Assembly: GCA_905234995.1 (NCBI GenBank)
Contig: CAJOJV010000036.1
Location: forward strand, 1 to 32,384
Source: an uncultured Eubacterium sp.
GTDB lineage: Bacteria > Bacillota > Clostridia > Oscillospirales > Acutalibacteraceae
Direction of reading: 5' to 3'
Length of the DNA stretch: 32,384 bases
Numbering within the stretch: position 1 is the first letter of the stretch; the number at the start of each line of letters is the position of its first letter. The notes beneath the pieces are model-generated. The model saw nothing but the letters and a program-made list of their open reading frames with translations, did not search any database and was not told the DNA's origin. A program made the position numbers and the translations under genes. Shown piece after piece: positions 1 through 8,018 of the stretch.

Positions 1-1175
1 CTATATGAAAAATCCAGATAATCCTAACGAGTGGATAGTGGACGAGCCTGCGGCAGAGGTAGTAAAGCGAATATTCAAAATGTGTATTCAGGGACTTGGC
101 CCTTCCGCAGATTGCAAAGCGGTTAAGAGCCGATGAGGTAATGACACCTACAGAATATTGGAGCAGCATTGGCAGGAACTGCGGCAAGTTACCGGAGAAA
201 CCTTTTAACTGGTCGCCTGACGCTGTATCCTATCTGTTATCCAAACAGGAATACATTGGCGATACGGTGAACTTCAAGACAAAGCGTAAATCCTTTAAGA
301 ACAAAAAGAGCGTTGAAAATCCAAAGAGTGAGTGGAAAATCTTTAAGAACACTCACTCTGCGATTATCAGCGAAGAAGATTTCTTTCTTGTTCAGGAATT
401 ACGCAAGAACAGGCGCAGACAAAACCGAACGGGAATTGTCAGTATGTTTTCGGGAAAAGTTTTTTGTGCTGACTGCGGTGCAAAAATGTACTACAGCTCA
501 TACAACAACTACAAGAAAGAAAACGCAAACTTTTTCTGTTCAGGTTATGCAAAAGATTCCGAGCTCTGCACGATGCACTATATTCGTGAGAAGGTTATCT
601 ATGCTCTTGTACTTGAAGATATGCGTAGGGTATTTGATTTAGTGACCTGTCGTGAAAAAGAATTTGCTAAAATGAAAATCAATGACAGCGAAGCAAACAG
701 AAAAAAGGAACTGAATGCTAAACGTCGTCAGCTTGACAAGGCAAAGAAACGAATTTCCGAAATTGACAACCTTATCCTTAAGCTCTATGAGGATAACGCA
801 AGCGGAAAGATAACCGATGAAAGATATGCTGCTATGGCAAACTCGCTTGAAACAGAACAAAGTGAGTTAAAAGAGTTGGTTCCCGTTCTTGAAGAAGAGG
901 TCAACACCGAAAAGGATAAGCTATTAAGTGTTCAGAAGTTTATTGAGCGAGTTAAGCGTATTACCCGTCCAAGACGACTGACACCCGAGCTTGTAAATGA
1001 ATTCATTGAAAAGATAACCGTATCGCAGGCATACTATGTTGACGGCAAGCGTTATCAAAACATTGAAATTTATTACAACGATGTCGGTGTAATCAAAACA
1101 ACCGTAGATGATCTTGAGCGCAATTATAAAAAAGGTAATCTGTTCGGTGTAGAGCTTATCCAAGAAACCGCATAA
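1..1175 (+). pseudogene. Large serine recombinase, C-terminal part, frameshifted and cut by the window edge
   Basis: The C-terminal two thirds of a large serine recombinase (site-specific integrase of phages and integrative elements); the catalytic N-terminus lies left of the window. From base 2 one frame reads a typical recombinase-domain stretch (KNPDNPNEWIVDEPAAEVVK, then RIFKMCIQGLGPS) and reaches a stop (TGA at 134-136). The homologous continuation (QIAKRL...) is in another frame from about base 108, so one extra base near 104-108, probably G107, breaks the gene. The rest is intact: recombinase domain, a zinc ribbon with CADC near 470-480 and two later cysteines, then a long Lys/Glu-rich coiled coil (about 650-950). 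A start at TTG 96 would give a 359-aa fragment that cannot recombine DNA. Family assignment is firm; whether the shift is real or a sequencing error cannot be told from one sequence. Confidence 0.85.
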
Positions 1176-1255
1176 AAAAGAAAAACAGCATAACCGTAGT
1201 TATGCCATTAATCTTAATTCAAGGACGCCCTTGGGGCACTCCCTATTTATGTAGG

Positions 1256-1278
1256 AGACCGCAACTGCGGTCTTTTTC
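1256..1278 (+). terminator. Intrinsic terminator after the recombinase
   Basis: AGACCGC (1256-1262), loop AACT, GCGGTCT (1267-1273), then a T run. It sits between the recombinase stop and the stop of the convergent acyltransferase gene; the T run favours the plus strand. Confidence 0.75.
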
Positions 1279-2214
1279 TTATCTTCTCCAGGTGTGGATT
1301 ATTTCGGGGTTTTCAAAGATTTCATCAAGCTTTTTGATAAACGGCACAATGTCGCCGCAATCAAGCGCGCGGTGGTCGAAAACGATTGTCAGCGGCATAA
1401 TCTGCCTGATTGCAATTTCCTTTTCGCCCGCATCGTTTTTAATAACGACCGGCGCGTCCTGCACTGCGCCCACGGCAATTGCGCTCACCTGCGGGGGCAC
1501 GATTTCAATAAGCGCCATTTCGCCCCTTTGCTCGCGATAAACGGAGCCGATGTTTGAAACGGTGATGGAGCCCTGCTCAATGTCGTGCTTCGTTAATCTT
1601 TCGTTTTCGGGGATTGCCTCATATTTGCGCTTTTCCTCGCCGTGCAGCGTGCGAACCTTGTATCTGCCGGTTTTGGAGCCGACGAGGCGGCAAACGGTCT
1701 GCTTAACCTTGCCCTGCCTTAAGCCCTCAAGCGTGTTGTCAAGCGAAACGTCAAACATAACCTCGTTAAGGTCGGTCTTCTGAATTCTGCGGTTAACGTC
1801 TGCAATATAATCCGCCATATCGTCCAGATTTTTGCTTTCGAAATTGTGCAGATTAATCGTCATCATCTCGTCGTTCGGCAGCATCATCGGCAGGGAAATG
1901 TTGATTTCGTCAAGCGTTGTAATCGTGCCGCGAACAAGAGTCGGGTCAAATTCAATATGCGCGTTCATGGCAGGGCATGCCTTGAGCCCCTCAACGATAA
2001 CGCGCAGCATAAGCGTGTTAACGGTGATTTTGCTCTGCGGCGGAAGATTGGTTTCCTTCAGCTTTTTGTATTCAGCCATAAAATCCGAAACGTCCGGCTT
2101 ATAAACGTATGCAACGTGGGGCACGTTCTGCCAAGCCTCCGTTGTCATATTCGCAACTATTTTTCTCTGAATTCCGAAATGCTCAACATTCTGCTCTTCA
2201 ATCTTTTTCTCCAT
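1279..2214 (-). CDS. 2-oxo acid dehydrogenase E2-type acyltransferase, catalytic domain only
   Basis: 311 aa from ATG 2214, preferred to TTG 2220 because AAAGGAG lies 7 nt upstream. The protein matches the catalytic domain of dihydrolipoyl acyltransferases (E2), the chloramphenicol-acetyltransferase-like fold that moves acyl groups between lipoyl arm and CoA. The C-terminal signature is FDHRALDCGD: the His-Arg and following Asp of the usual DHRxxDG motif are present, but the glycine after Asp is Cys, followed by Gly. No lipoyl domain or E1/E3-binding domain precedes it, and no E1, E3 or lipoate gene is nearby, so it may not be part of a classical complex. Stand-alone E2-like proteins are known in Clostridia, but their substrate is not something I can name. 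Fold assignment is confident; function is not. Confidence 0.85.
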   Translation of the reverse strand: MEKKIEEQNVEHFGIQRKIVANMTTEAWQNVPHVAYVYKPDVSDFMAEYKKLKETNLPPQSKITVNTLMLRVIVEGLKACPAMNAHIEFDPTLVRGTITTLDEINISLPMMLPNDEMMTINLHNFESKNLDDMADYIADVNRRIQKTDLNEVMFDVSLDNTLEGLRQGKVKQTVCRLVGSKTGRYKVRTLHGEEKRKYEAIPENERLTKHDIEQGSITVSNIGSVYREQRGEMALIEIVPPQVSAIAVGAVQDAPVVIKNDAGEKEIAIRQIMPLTIVFDHRALDCGDIVPFIKKLDEIFENPEIIHTWRR

Positions 2215-2268
2215 TTTCAAGCTCCTTTATATAATTAAATACTAATTGTATAATTAAATATCGCAGAC

Positions 2269-2297
2269 AGTATAACACAAAGAATTCGATAATACAA
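2269..2297 (-). promoter_or_regulatory. Sigma-A-type promoter for the E2-like gene
   Basis: On the minus strand TTGTAT (2292-2297), 17-bp spacer, TATACT (2269-2274). It points to the E2-like gene, with a leader of about 45 nt that holds two direct copies of TATAATTAAATA (read on the plus strand, 2230-2241 and 2249-2260). Confidence 0.55.
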
Positions 2298-2367
2298 CAG
2301 TTTTAATTATTAATTTATAATTGCACAGGGCGCCCCTTCTGTCAAATTTTAACTTGCCCGTGGCTGA

Positions 2368-2396
2368 TTGACACAAAAATCATTATATTGTATAAT
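2368..2396 (+). promoter_or_regulatory. Consensus sigma-A promoter for the alpha/beta hydrolase
   Basis: TTGACA (2368-2373), exactly 17 bp, TATAAT (2391-2396): a perfect match to the vegetative consensus, 31 bases upstream of the ATG at 2428. AGGGGG (2415-2420) is the ribosome binding site. Confidence 0.85.
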
Positions 2397-2427
2397 TTAT
2401 TTATATTACTGATTAGGGGGTAATTTT

Positions 2428-3582
2428 ATGCCTGAGGTTGAAGAAAAGGTTCAGGAGCAGGTTGAAGCGCCTGTTAAGAAAAAATCAAAAAAGAAGGGCA
2501 AAAAGGCGGGCATCATCGTGCTTTGCTGCATCGTCGTGCTTGCGGTTGCTTCCGCGCTGTTTATTCATTTCACAACCCTGCCGAAGCAGGATATGGATGA
2601 AAACATGATTCCCGTGGGCGGAATGGTCGTTTCCGATACATATGATTATCAAACCGAAAGCGGCAACGGTATCCGCCATAATCCGATAATCAGAATTATG
2701 CAGATGGTTTGGCGCTTCTGCGCAAGCGGTGACGCGGCTAAGCACGCCGTTCAGACTCCGCCCGAAAACGTTGTTGAATTCACGTATCTGCCCTACGTTG
2801 AGGATGATAATATTTATCACCGTCTTGACGTTTATTATCCGAACGGCACAAAGCCCGGCGATGAATTGCCGGTGATTATTGATATTCACGGCGGCGGCTG
2901 GATGTACGGCGATAAAAATCTGAATGAATACTACTGCCTTGCGCTTGCAAGCAGGGGCTACGTTGTGTTTAATATCAGCTATCGCCTCGTGCCGGACGTT
3001 ACGGTCAACGAGCAGCTGCAGGATTGCGCGCTTGCGCTGCAGTGGATTTCTCAGCATTTTGAGGATTATCCCTGCAATCCGAATAATATTATGCTCACTG
3101 GCGATTCCGCCGGCGGAATGCTTGCGGTTTATTCCGCAGTGCTGCTGCAGAGCCCCGAACTGCGCGAAACCTTTGATGTTGTTGACGGCAATATGAATAT
3201 TTCGGCTCTGCTGTTAACCTCGCCCGTTGCGTTTATGAAGGATGGCGGCGCTTTCAGCGTTTACACCAAGCCGATGTGGGGCAGCGACTATGACGATAAG
3301 CCCACCGCAAATTATATGGATTTGGATTCCATTATCTCATTTGCGCAGCTTCCGCCAACGTATCTCATTACGAGCGACGGCGATTCCCTTGCTCACGAGC
3401 AGACCCACCGCGCTTACGATTTGCTGATTGAAAACGGCGTTGATGCAAAGCTTGCCGATTATGAAATGCTCTGCGGCAAAAAGCAGCCCCACGTTTTCAG
3501 CGTGCTTAATCCCTTTGATGAGGCGGGCACAACCGCAATCACCAGTGCCCTCGGCTTCTATAAAAGCGTTATTGATGAATAA
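2428..3582 (+). CDS. Membrane-anchored alpha/beta hydrolase (HSL/BD-FAE-like esterase)
   Basis: 384 aa. A short Lys-rich cytoplasmic start (residues 17-26) is followed by one hydrophobic segment (about 28-49), so the catalytic domain is probably outside the membrane. The domain has the oxyanion-hole motif HGGG (154-157, in DIHGGGWMYG), the nucleophile elbow GDSAG with Ser227, an acidic residue in TSDGDS (Asp317 or Asp319) and His355 in KKQPHVF. This is the hormone-sensitive-lipase/feruloyl-esterase-like arrangement that hydrolyses carboxyl esters, often acetyl or feruloyl groups on polysaccharide. The substrate cannot be told from sequence. It has its own consensus promoter and a bidirectional terminator at 3641-3664, so it is probably monocistronic. 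Confidence 0.9.
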   Translation: MPEVEEKVQEQVEAPVKKKSKKKGKKAGIIVLCCIVVLAVASALFIHFTTLPKQDMDENMIPVGGMVVSDTYDYQTESGNGIRHNPIIRIMQMVWRFCASGDAAKHAVQTPPENVVEFTYLPYVEDDNIYHRLDVYYPNGTKPGDELPVIIDIHGGGWMYGDKNLNEYYCLALASRGYVVFNISYRLVPDVTVNEQLQDCALALQWISQHFEDYPCNPNNIMLTGDSAGGMLAVYSAVLLQSPELRETFDVVDGNMNISALLLTSPVAFMKDGGAFSVYTKPMWGSDYDDKPTANYMDLDSIISFAQLPPTYLITSDGDSLAHEQTHRAYDLLIENGVDAKLADYEMLCGKKQPHVFSVLNPFDEAGTTAITSALGFYKSVIDE

Positions 3583-3585
3583 TAC

Positions 3586-3627
3586 AAATTGGGATTTGTC
3601 GGGCTCTGCCCGACAAACTCCGATTTA
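3586..3627. repeat. Short palindromic repeat, solo-end form of the ~280-bp hairpin element
   Basis: Starts with AATTGGGATTTGTCGGGC a few bases after the hydrolase stop; TTTGTCGGGC (3595-3604), loop TCT, GCCCGACAAA (3608-3617), closing with CTCCGATTT. The outer arms also nearly pair. The same end sequences bound the larger elements at 15697-15979 and 17496-17776, so this copy looks like two ends with nothing between them. Confidence 0.7.
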
Positions 3628-3640
3628 TATAAAATAAAAA

Positions 3641-3664
3641 GGCAGTTCGCAATGAACTGCCTTT
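3641..3664. terminator. Bidirectional terminator between the hydrolase and gpmI
   Basis: GGCAGTTC (3641-3648), loop GCAAT, GAACTGCC (3654-3661), flanked by A and T runs on both sides. It serves the convergent hydrolase (plus) and gpmI (minus). Confidence 0.85.
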
Positions 3665-3682
3665 GATTTATGTGTTTTCAAA

Positions 3683-5209
3683 TTATAAAACGATGGATTC
3701 GCCTGTCATTTCTGCGGGCTGTTCAAGTCCCATAACCTTAAGCATTGTCGGCGCGATATCGCAAAGCCTGCCGCCGTTCTTAACCTTGCAGTCGTAATTA
3801 TAAACGATGAAGGGAACGGGGTTAGTGGTGTGCGCCGTGAAGGGCTCGCCGTTTTCGTCCAGCATCTTATCGGCGTTGCCGTGGTCTGCGGTTACAAACA
3901 GCACGCCGTCCATCTCTTTAACTGCCTCTGCAAGAGAGCCAACGCAGGTGTCAACGGTTTCAACCGCCTTAACTGCCGCGGGAATAATGCCCGTGTGCCC
4001 AACCATATCGCAGTTTGCAAAGTTAACGATGATTGCGTCATATTTGCCGCTGCGAACAGCCGCGTTCAGCTTTTCGGAAACCTCCGGCGCGCTCATCTCA
4101 GGCATAAGGTCAAAGGTTGAAATCTTCGGGGAATCAACCAGAATTCTGTCCTCGCCGGGATACTGCTTTTCCTCGCCGCCGTTAAAGAAGAAGGTTACGT
4201 GGGCGTATTTCTGAGTTTCGGCAATGCGAAGCTGAGTCATACCCTTATCGGAAATGTATTCGCCAAAGGTGTTTGTAAGCGCCTCAGGGCCAAAAGCAAC
4301 CTCAACATTCGGCATCTCTGCGTCATACTGAGTCATACAAACGTAGTAAAGCGGGAAGAAGCCGCTTCTTCTCTCAAAGCCCTTGAAATCAGCGTCAACG
4401 AAGGTGCGTGTGATTTCCCTTGCACGGTCAGGGCGGAAGTTAAAGAAGATAACGCTGTCGTTCGGCTTAACTCTGTCCGTGCCGCTGATAACCGTCGGAA
4501 TAACGAATTCGTCGGTCAGGTGCTTGCCGTCCTCGTCAATGGTTTCATAGGAAGCCTTAACGGCGGTAACGGTGTCGTCAGCCTGAATACCTTCGCCGTA
4601 AACGATTGCGGCGTAAGCCTTTTCAACTCTGTCCCAGATATTATCACGGTCCATTGCATAAAATCTGCCCATAACGGATGCGATTTTACCAACGCCGATT
4701 TCCTTCATTTTTTCTTCAAGCTCTGTAAGATAATCAACCGCGGAAGCGGGGGGCACGTCTCTGCCGTCAAGCAGCGCGTGAACGAAAACGTTTTCAACGC
4801 CGCTGTCCTTTGCCATTTGCAGCAGGCAGTAAAGATGGTCCGTATGGCTGTGAACGCCGCCGGGGGAAACGAGCCCGATAAGGTGCAGCGCTCTCCCTTT
4901 TGCGTTATCCATTGCGCCGACGAGCGCGGGATTTTTCTGCGCCTCGCCGTCTGCAAACGCCTTTGAAATACGGGTGAGCGGCTGATAAACGACTCTGCCC
5001 GCGCCGATATTGGTGTGCCCAACCTCGCTGTTGCCCATCTGCCCGTCCGGCAGACCGACGTCCATTCCGGAAGCGCCGATATATGTCATCGGGCATTCAG
5101 CCATCAGCTTGTCAAGATTCGGCTTATTTGCCATTGCAATTGCATTGCCGTAATCGGAATCGTTTTTGCCGAATCCGTCCATAATACATAAAACTACTGG
5201 TCTTTTCAT
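3683..5209 (-). CDS. gpmI: 2,3-bisphosphoglycerate-independent phosphoglycerate mutase
   Basis: 508 aa, full length for the cofactor-independent, Mn-dependent phosphoglycerate mutase, which interconverts 3- and 2-phosphoglycerate in the cytosol. It opens with RPVVLCIMDGFG (metal ligand Asp11) and has the phosphoserine nucleophile Ser61 in GQMGNSEVGHTNIG; the alkaline-phosphatase-like metal motif VTADHGNAD and the HTTNPVPF segment lie near the C-terminus. The ATG at 5209 has AAGGAG about 9 nt upstream. It is the third gene of pgk-tpiA-gpmI, but a terminator-like hairpin after tpiA (5366-5393) means it may depend on read-through or a promoter in the 5210-5365 spacer, where I saw no convincing one. 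Confidence 0.97.
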   Translation of the reverse strand: MKRPVVLCIMDGFGKNDSDYGNAIAMANKPNLDKLMAECPMTYIGASGMDVGLPDGQMGNSEVGHTNIGAGRVVYQPLTRISKAFADGEAQKNPALVGAMDNAKGRALHLIGLVSPGGVHSHTDHLYCLLQMAKDSGVENVFVHALLDGRDVPPASAVDYLTELEEKMKEIGVGKIASVMGRFYAMDRDNIWDRVEKAYAAIVYGEGIQADDTVTAVKASYETIDEDGKHLTDEFVIPTVISGTDRVKPNDSVIFFNFRPDRAREITRTFVDADFKGFERRSGFFPLYYVCMTQYDAEMPNVEVAFGPEALTNTFGEYISDKGMTQLRIAETQKYAHVTFFFNGGEEKQYPGEDRILVDSPKISTFDLMPEMSAPEVSEKLNAAVRSGKYDAIIVNFANCDMVGHTGIIPAAVKAVETVDTCVGSLAEAVKEMDGVLFVTADHGNADKMLDENGEPFTAHTTNPVPFIVYNYDCKVKNGGRLCDIAPTMLKVMGLEQPAEMTGESIVL

Positions 5210-5365
5210 ATTCTTATTCTCCTTAAACAGCGCAGCTTTTGCGAAATGCTGCGTTATACGGAAAATTCCGCTCGGTTACATACACAAAGTATGCGCCCTT
5301 GCGTAATTTCCCGAAAGCCTTGCCTTTCACAAAATCTGTCTGTTTTTTTCTCAAGTTCGTTTACA

Positions 5366-5393
5366 AAATGCCCTCCCGTCAAGGAGGGCATTT
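5366..5393 (-). terminator. Hairpin terminator after tpiA
   Basis: GCCCTCC (5370-5376), loop CGTCAA, GGAGGGC (5383-5389), flanked by AAAAT and ATTT. On the minus strand it follows the tpiA stop at 5404 closely and could lower expression of gpmI relative to pgk and tpiA. Confidence 0.65.
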
Positions 5394-5403
5394 CGTTTAA
5401 TAA

Positions 5404-6171
5404 TTATCTGCTTGCTGCCTTAACGATGATTGAGAAATCCTCTGCCTTAAGGGAAGCACCGCCGATAAGACCGCCGTCAACGTTCTCTTTGTCAAGAAGC
5501 TCCTCAGCGTTCTTGGCGTTCATTGAGCCGCCGTACTGAACGACGAAAGCGTCAGCAGCGTCCTTGCCGTAAAGGTCTGCAATAACCTCGCGGATGTAGC
5601 CGTTAACCTCGTCTGCCTGGTCAGCAGTTGCGGTTTTGCCGGTGCCGATAGCCCAAACAGGCTCGTAAGCGATGATGATGTTTTTAAGCTCGTCTGCAGA
5701 AACGCCCTGAAGAGCAATCTTGGTCTGCATACCGACAACCTCAAAGGTAACGCCCTGCTCTCTCTGCTCAAGCACTTCGCCAACGCAGAGAATAACGGTT
5801 AAGCCTGCGTCAAGCGCTGCGCGAACTCTCTTGTTAACGGTTTCGTCGGTTTCGCCGAAATACTGCCTGCGCTCGCTGTGACCGATGATAACGTAAGGAA
5901 CGCCCATTGCCTTAAGCATAGGAGCGGAAACCTCGCCGGTGAAAGCGCCTTTTTCTGCCCAGTGGCAGTTCTCTGCGCCGATTTTGATGTTGCTGCCCTC
6001 AGCTGCGTCAAGCGCTGCCTGAAGGTCAACGAAGGGTGCACAGATAACAACGTCGCAATCTGCGCCTGCAACAAGCGGCTTCATCTCGTTGATGAGAGCA
6101 GTCGTTTCTGCAGGGGTGTTATTCATTTTCCAGTTGCCGGCAATAACTGCCTTTCTCAAATTCTTGTTCAT
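5404..6171 (-). CDS. tpiA: Triosephosphate isomerase
   Basis: 255 aa, normal length. Interconverts dihydroxyacetone phosphate and glyceraldehyde 3-phosphate. The catalytic set is complete: Asn13 and Lys15 in GNWKMN, His98 in IGHSERR, Glu170 in AYEPVWAIGTG, and the phosphate-binding YGGSM near the C-terminus. GAGGT lies about 8 nt before the ATG. It is the middle gene of pgk-tpiA-gpmI; the 71-bp spacer from pgk contains a REP-like hairpin (6200-6225) with no T run, so transcription from pgk should continue through it. Confidence 0.98.
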   Translation of the reverse strand: MNKNLRKAVIAGNWKMNNTPAETTALINEMKPLVAGADCDVVICAPFVDLQAALDAAEGSNIKIGAENCHWAEKGAFTGEVSAPMLKAMGVPYVIIGHSERRQYFGETDETVNKRVRAALDAGLTVILCVGEVLEQREQGVTFEVVGMQTKIALQGVSADELKNIIIAYEPVWAIGTGKTATADQADEVNGYIREVIADLYGKDAADAFVVQYGGSMNAKNAEELLDKENVDGGLIGGASLKAEDFSIIVKAASR

Positions 6172-6199
6172 TTCAGATACCTCGAAAATAATTATTTAG

Positions 6200-6225
6200 C
6201 AGGGGGCGAATGTTATTCGCCCCAC
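6200..6225. repeat. REP-like palindrome in the pgk-tpiA spacer
   Basis: GGGGCGAAT (6203-6211), loop GTT, ATTCGCCCC (6215-6223). Read on the minus strand it begins GTGGGG, close to the GTAGGG start of the REP family described at 17539. There is no T run, so it is not an obvious terminator; it could act as an mRNA stability barrier between the two cistrons (inference). Confidence 0.6.
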
Positions 6226-6242
6226 GGTTTTTCTTTCAAAGA

Positions 6243-7442
6243 TTAGTCTTTATCATTAAGAGCCGCAATGCCCGGAAGCTCCTTGCCCTCAAGGAATTCA
6301 AGCGAAGCGCCGCCGCCCGTTGAAATATGGCTCATCTTATCGCTGAAGCCAAGCTTTGTAACCGCAGCAACGGAATCACCGCCGCCAACGATTGAAATTG
6401 CGCCGCTGTCAGCAACAGCCTTTGCAACTGCAATTGTGCCTGCTGCAAAGTTATCCCACTCGGAAACGCCCATAGGACCGTTCCAGATAACGGTGCCTGC
6501 GCCCTTGATAGCGTCAGCGAAGAGCTTCTGGCTTTCGGGGCCGATGTCAAGACCCATCCAGCCGTCGGGAATTTCATCGCTGTTAACGATCATAGCTTCG
6601 GTGTCTTCCTTATATTCCTTACCGACCTTATTATCAACGGGGATAAGGAACTTAACGCCCTTAGCTTCAGCGTCCTTCATCATCTGGCCTGCGTTTTCAA
6701 CCTGCTCAGCCTCAAGCAGTGAATCGCCGATTGAATGGCCGAGAGCCTTCATAAAGGTGTATGCCATACCGCCGCCGATGATAAGAGTGTCGCACTTATC
6801 AAGCAGGTTGGTGATTACGCCGATTTTATCTGAAACCTTTGCGCCGCCGAGGATTGCAACGAGCGGTCTCTTCGGGTTAGCAAGTGCGCCGCCCATAAAG
6901 GAAATTTCCTTCTGAATAAGATAGCCGCAAACCGCAGGAAGAAAATCAGCAACGCCGGTTGTTGAGCAGTGAGCTCTGTGTGCCGTGCCGAAAGCGTCGT
7001 TAACGAATACGTCTGCAAGTGAAGCAAGTGCGCGTGAGAAGGCGGGCTCGTTCTTCGTTTCCTCTTTTCTGAAGCGAACGTTTTCAAGCAGCATAACGTC
7101 GCCGTCCTCAAGTGCGTCTGCCATTGCTTTTGCGTTATCGCCAACAACGGTTTCATCCTCTGCAAGCTTAACCTCTTTTCCGAGGTATTCCGTCAGCCTC
7201 TCAGCAACGGGTGCAAGGCTGAATTCAGGGTTGTATTCGCCATTTGGTCTGCCGAGGTGAGAGCAAAGGATAACCTTTGCTCCGTGCTCCATAAGATACT
7301 TAATTGTCGGCAATGCGGCAACAATTCTCTTGTCGTTTGTGATAGTGCCTTCAAAAAGCGGAACATTGAAATCGCAGCGAACAAGCACTTTTTTGCCTGC
7401 TACGTCAATATCCTCAATGGTCTTTTTGTTTAATGCATCCAT
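6243..7442 (-). CDS. pgk: Phosphoglycerate kinase
   Basis: 399 aa, full length. Transfers the acyl phosphate of 1,3-bisphosphoglycerate to ADP, the first ATP-yielding step of glycolysis. Diagnostic segments are [10 protein letters not shown] at the N-terminus, SHLGRP, the hinge region with [20 protein letters not shown] and the nucleotide-binding [15 protein letters not shown] precedes the ATG and a promoter lies at 7490-7518, so this is the first gene of the glycolytic operon. gap, the usual upstream partner, is absent here. Confidence 0.98.
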   Translation of the reverse strand: MDALNKKTIEDIDVAGKKVLVRCDFNVPLFEGTITNDKRIVAALPTIKYLMEHGAKVILCSHLGRPNGEYNPEFSLAPVAERLTEYLGKEVKLAEDETVVGDNAKAMADALEDGDVMLLENVRFRKEETKNEPAFSRALASLADVFVNDAFGTAHRAHCSTTGVADFLPAVCGYLIQKEISFMGGALANPKRPLVAILGGAKVSDKIGVITNLLDKCDTLIIGGGMAYTFMKALGHSIGDSLLEAEQVENAGQMMKDAEAKGVKFLIPVDNKVGKEYKEDTEAMIVNSDEIPDGWMGLDIGPESQKLFADAIKGAGTVIWNGPMGVSEWDNFAAGTIAVAKAVADSGAISIVGGGDSVAAVTKLGFSDKMSHISTGGGASLEFLEGKELPGIAALNDKD

Positions 7443-7489
7443 TTTTAAAACCTCTCTTAAATTAGTTTTATATATACTTATACTCTTAC

Positions 7490-7518
7490 ATTATAAAATA
7501 ACCTCAACATAAAATCAA
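7490..7518 (-). promoter_or_regulatory. Promoter of the pgk-tpiA-gpmI operon
   Basis: On the minus strand TTGATT (7513-7518), 17 bp, TATAAT (7490-7495). It lies about 48 bp upstream of the pgk ATG. Confidence 0.7.
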
Positions 7519-7608
7519 CTGTATTTTTTTACAGAGTTGAACAAAGATATCGTTATTTTTTTGTCAAAGTTTTACTGAAATAATTTTTTTGCCGAAGCGC
7601 GGGAGATA

Positions 7609-7637
7609 TTGATTATTCCTGCACATAATGGTAAAAT
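7609..7637 (+). promoter_or_regulatory. Candidate promoter for the small membrane protein and feoB
   Basis: TTGATT (7609-7614), 17 bp, TAAAAT (7632-7637). The implied start near 7644 leaves a leader of about 25 nt before ATG 7670 and excludes the upstream TTG 7646 as start codon. Confidence 0.5.
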
Positions 7638-7669
7638 AACAGCAATTGATATTGTTTGGATTGGTGTTT

Positions 7670-7984
7670 ATGAAAAACGAAAATAAATATTCGGGCAGGC
7701 GCGACGTCGGCGGATTTTTCCTCGGGCTGTTTTTCTGCCTTTTTTTCAGAACGTATTCGTGGCTTTGCTCGGTGCCGATGTGGCTGACGCTTTTGCTGCA
7801 TTTTATCATAGGGCTTTCATGGTGGTGGTTTTTTGCAACGCTGGCGGCATGGCTGCTTGCGGGAATAATTCGCTACAGCTTCATCGTGTTTGCCTGCTGG
7901 GGTGCAGACGCAGCGCCGCAGAATAAGGATAAGGAAAACAAAAACCCTTATTCCGTGAAGGACTGGCGCGATCTGAGCAAATAA
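7670..7984 (+). CDS. Small two-helix membrane protein of unknown function
   Basis: 104 aa from ATG 7670 (an in-frame TTG at 7646 would lie at the predicted transcript start). A charged start (KNENKYSGRRD) is followed by two hydrophobic stretches rich in Phe, Trp and Leu (about residues 15-35 and 39-70) and a polar tail with KDKENKNPYS. No clear Shine-Dalgarno is visible. It ends 34 nt before feoB with no terminator between, so it is probably cotranscribed with the iron transporter. Small proteins such as FeoC often accompany FeoB, but this one shows no FeoC-like winged helix. I do not recognise the family. Confidence 0.6.
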   Translation: MKNENKYSGRRDVGGFFLGLFFCLFFRTYSWLCSVPMWLTLLLHFIIGLSWWWFFATLAAWLLAGIIRYSFIVFACWGADAAPQNKDKENKNPYSVKDWRDLSK

Positions 7985-8018
7985 TAATATTCACCGCAAA
8001 ACATAAATATATTTAAAT

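Noticed and set aside
1251-1273. REP element at the recombinase terminator, because GTAG precedes its hairpin
   Set aside because: The hairpin lacks the GTAGGG start, the central GACCTCGGC and the 28-base length; GTAG here is likely chance.
1176-1278. Attachment site of the serine-recombinase element
   Set aside because: The junction of element and chromosome is likely here, but without the other end no core can be defined.
4199-4966. A 255-codon open frame on the plus strand across gpmI
   Set aside because: It is antisense to a conserved full-length enzyme, has no ribosome binding site and encodes no recognisable protein. The same holds for other long antisense frames, for example 27405-28286 opposite dapL.
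7646-7669. Upstream TTG start of the small membrane protein
   Set aside because: It would lie at the predicted transcript start, leaving no room for a ribosome binding site.
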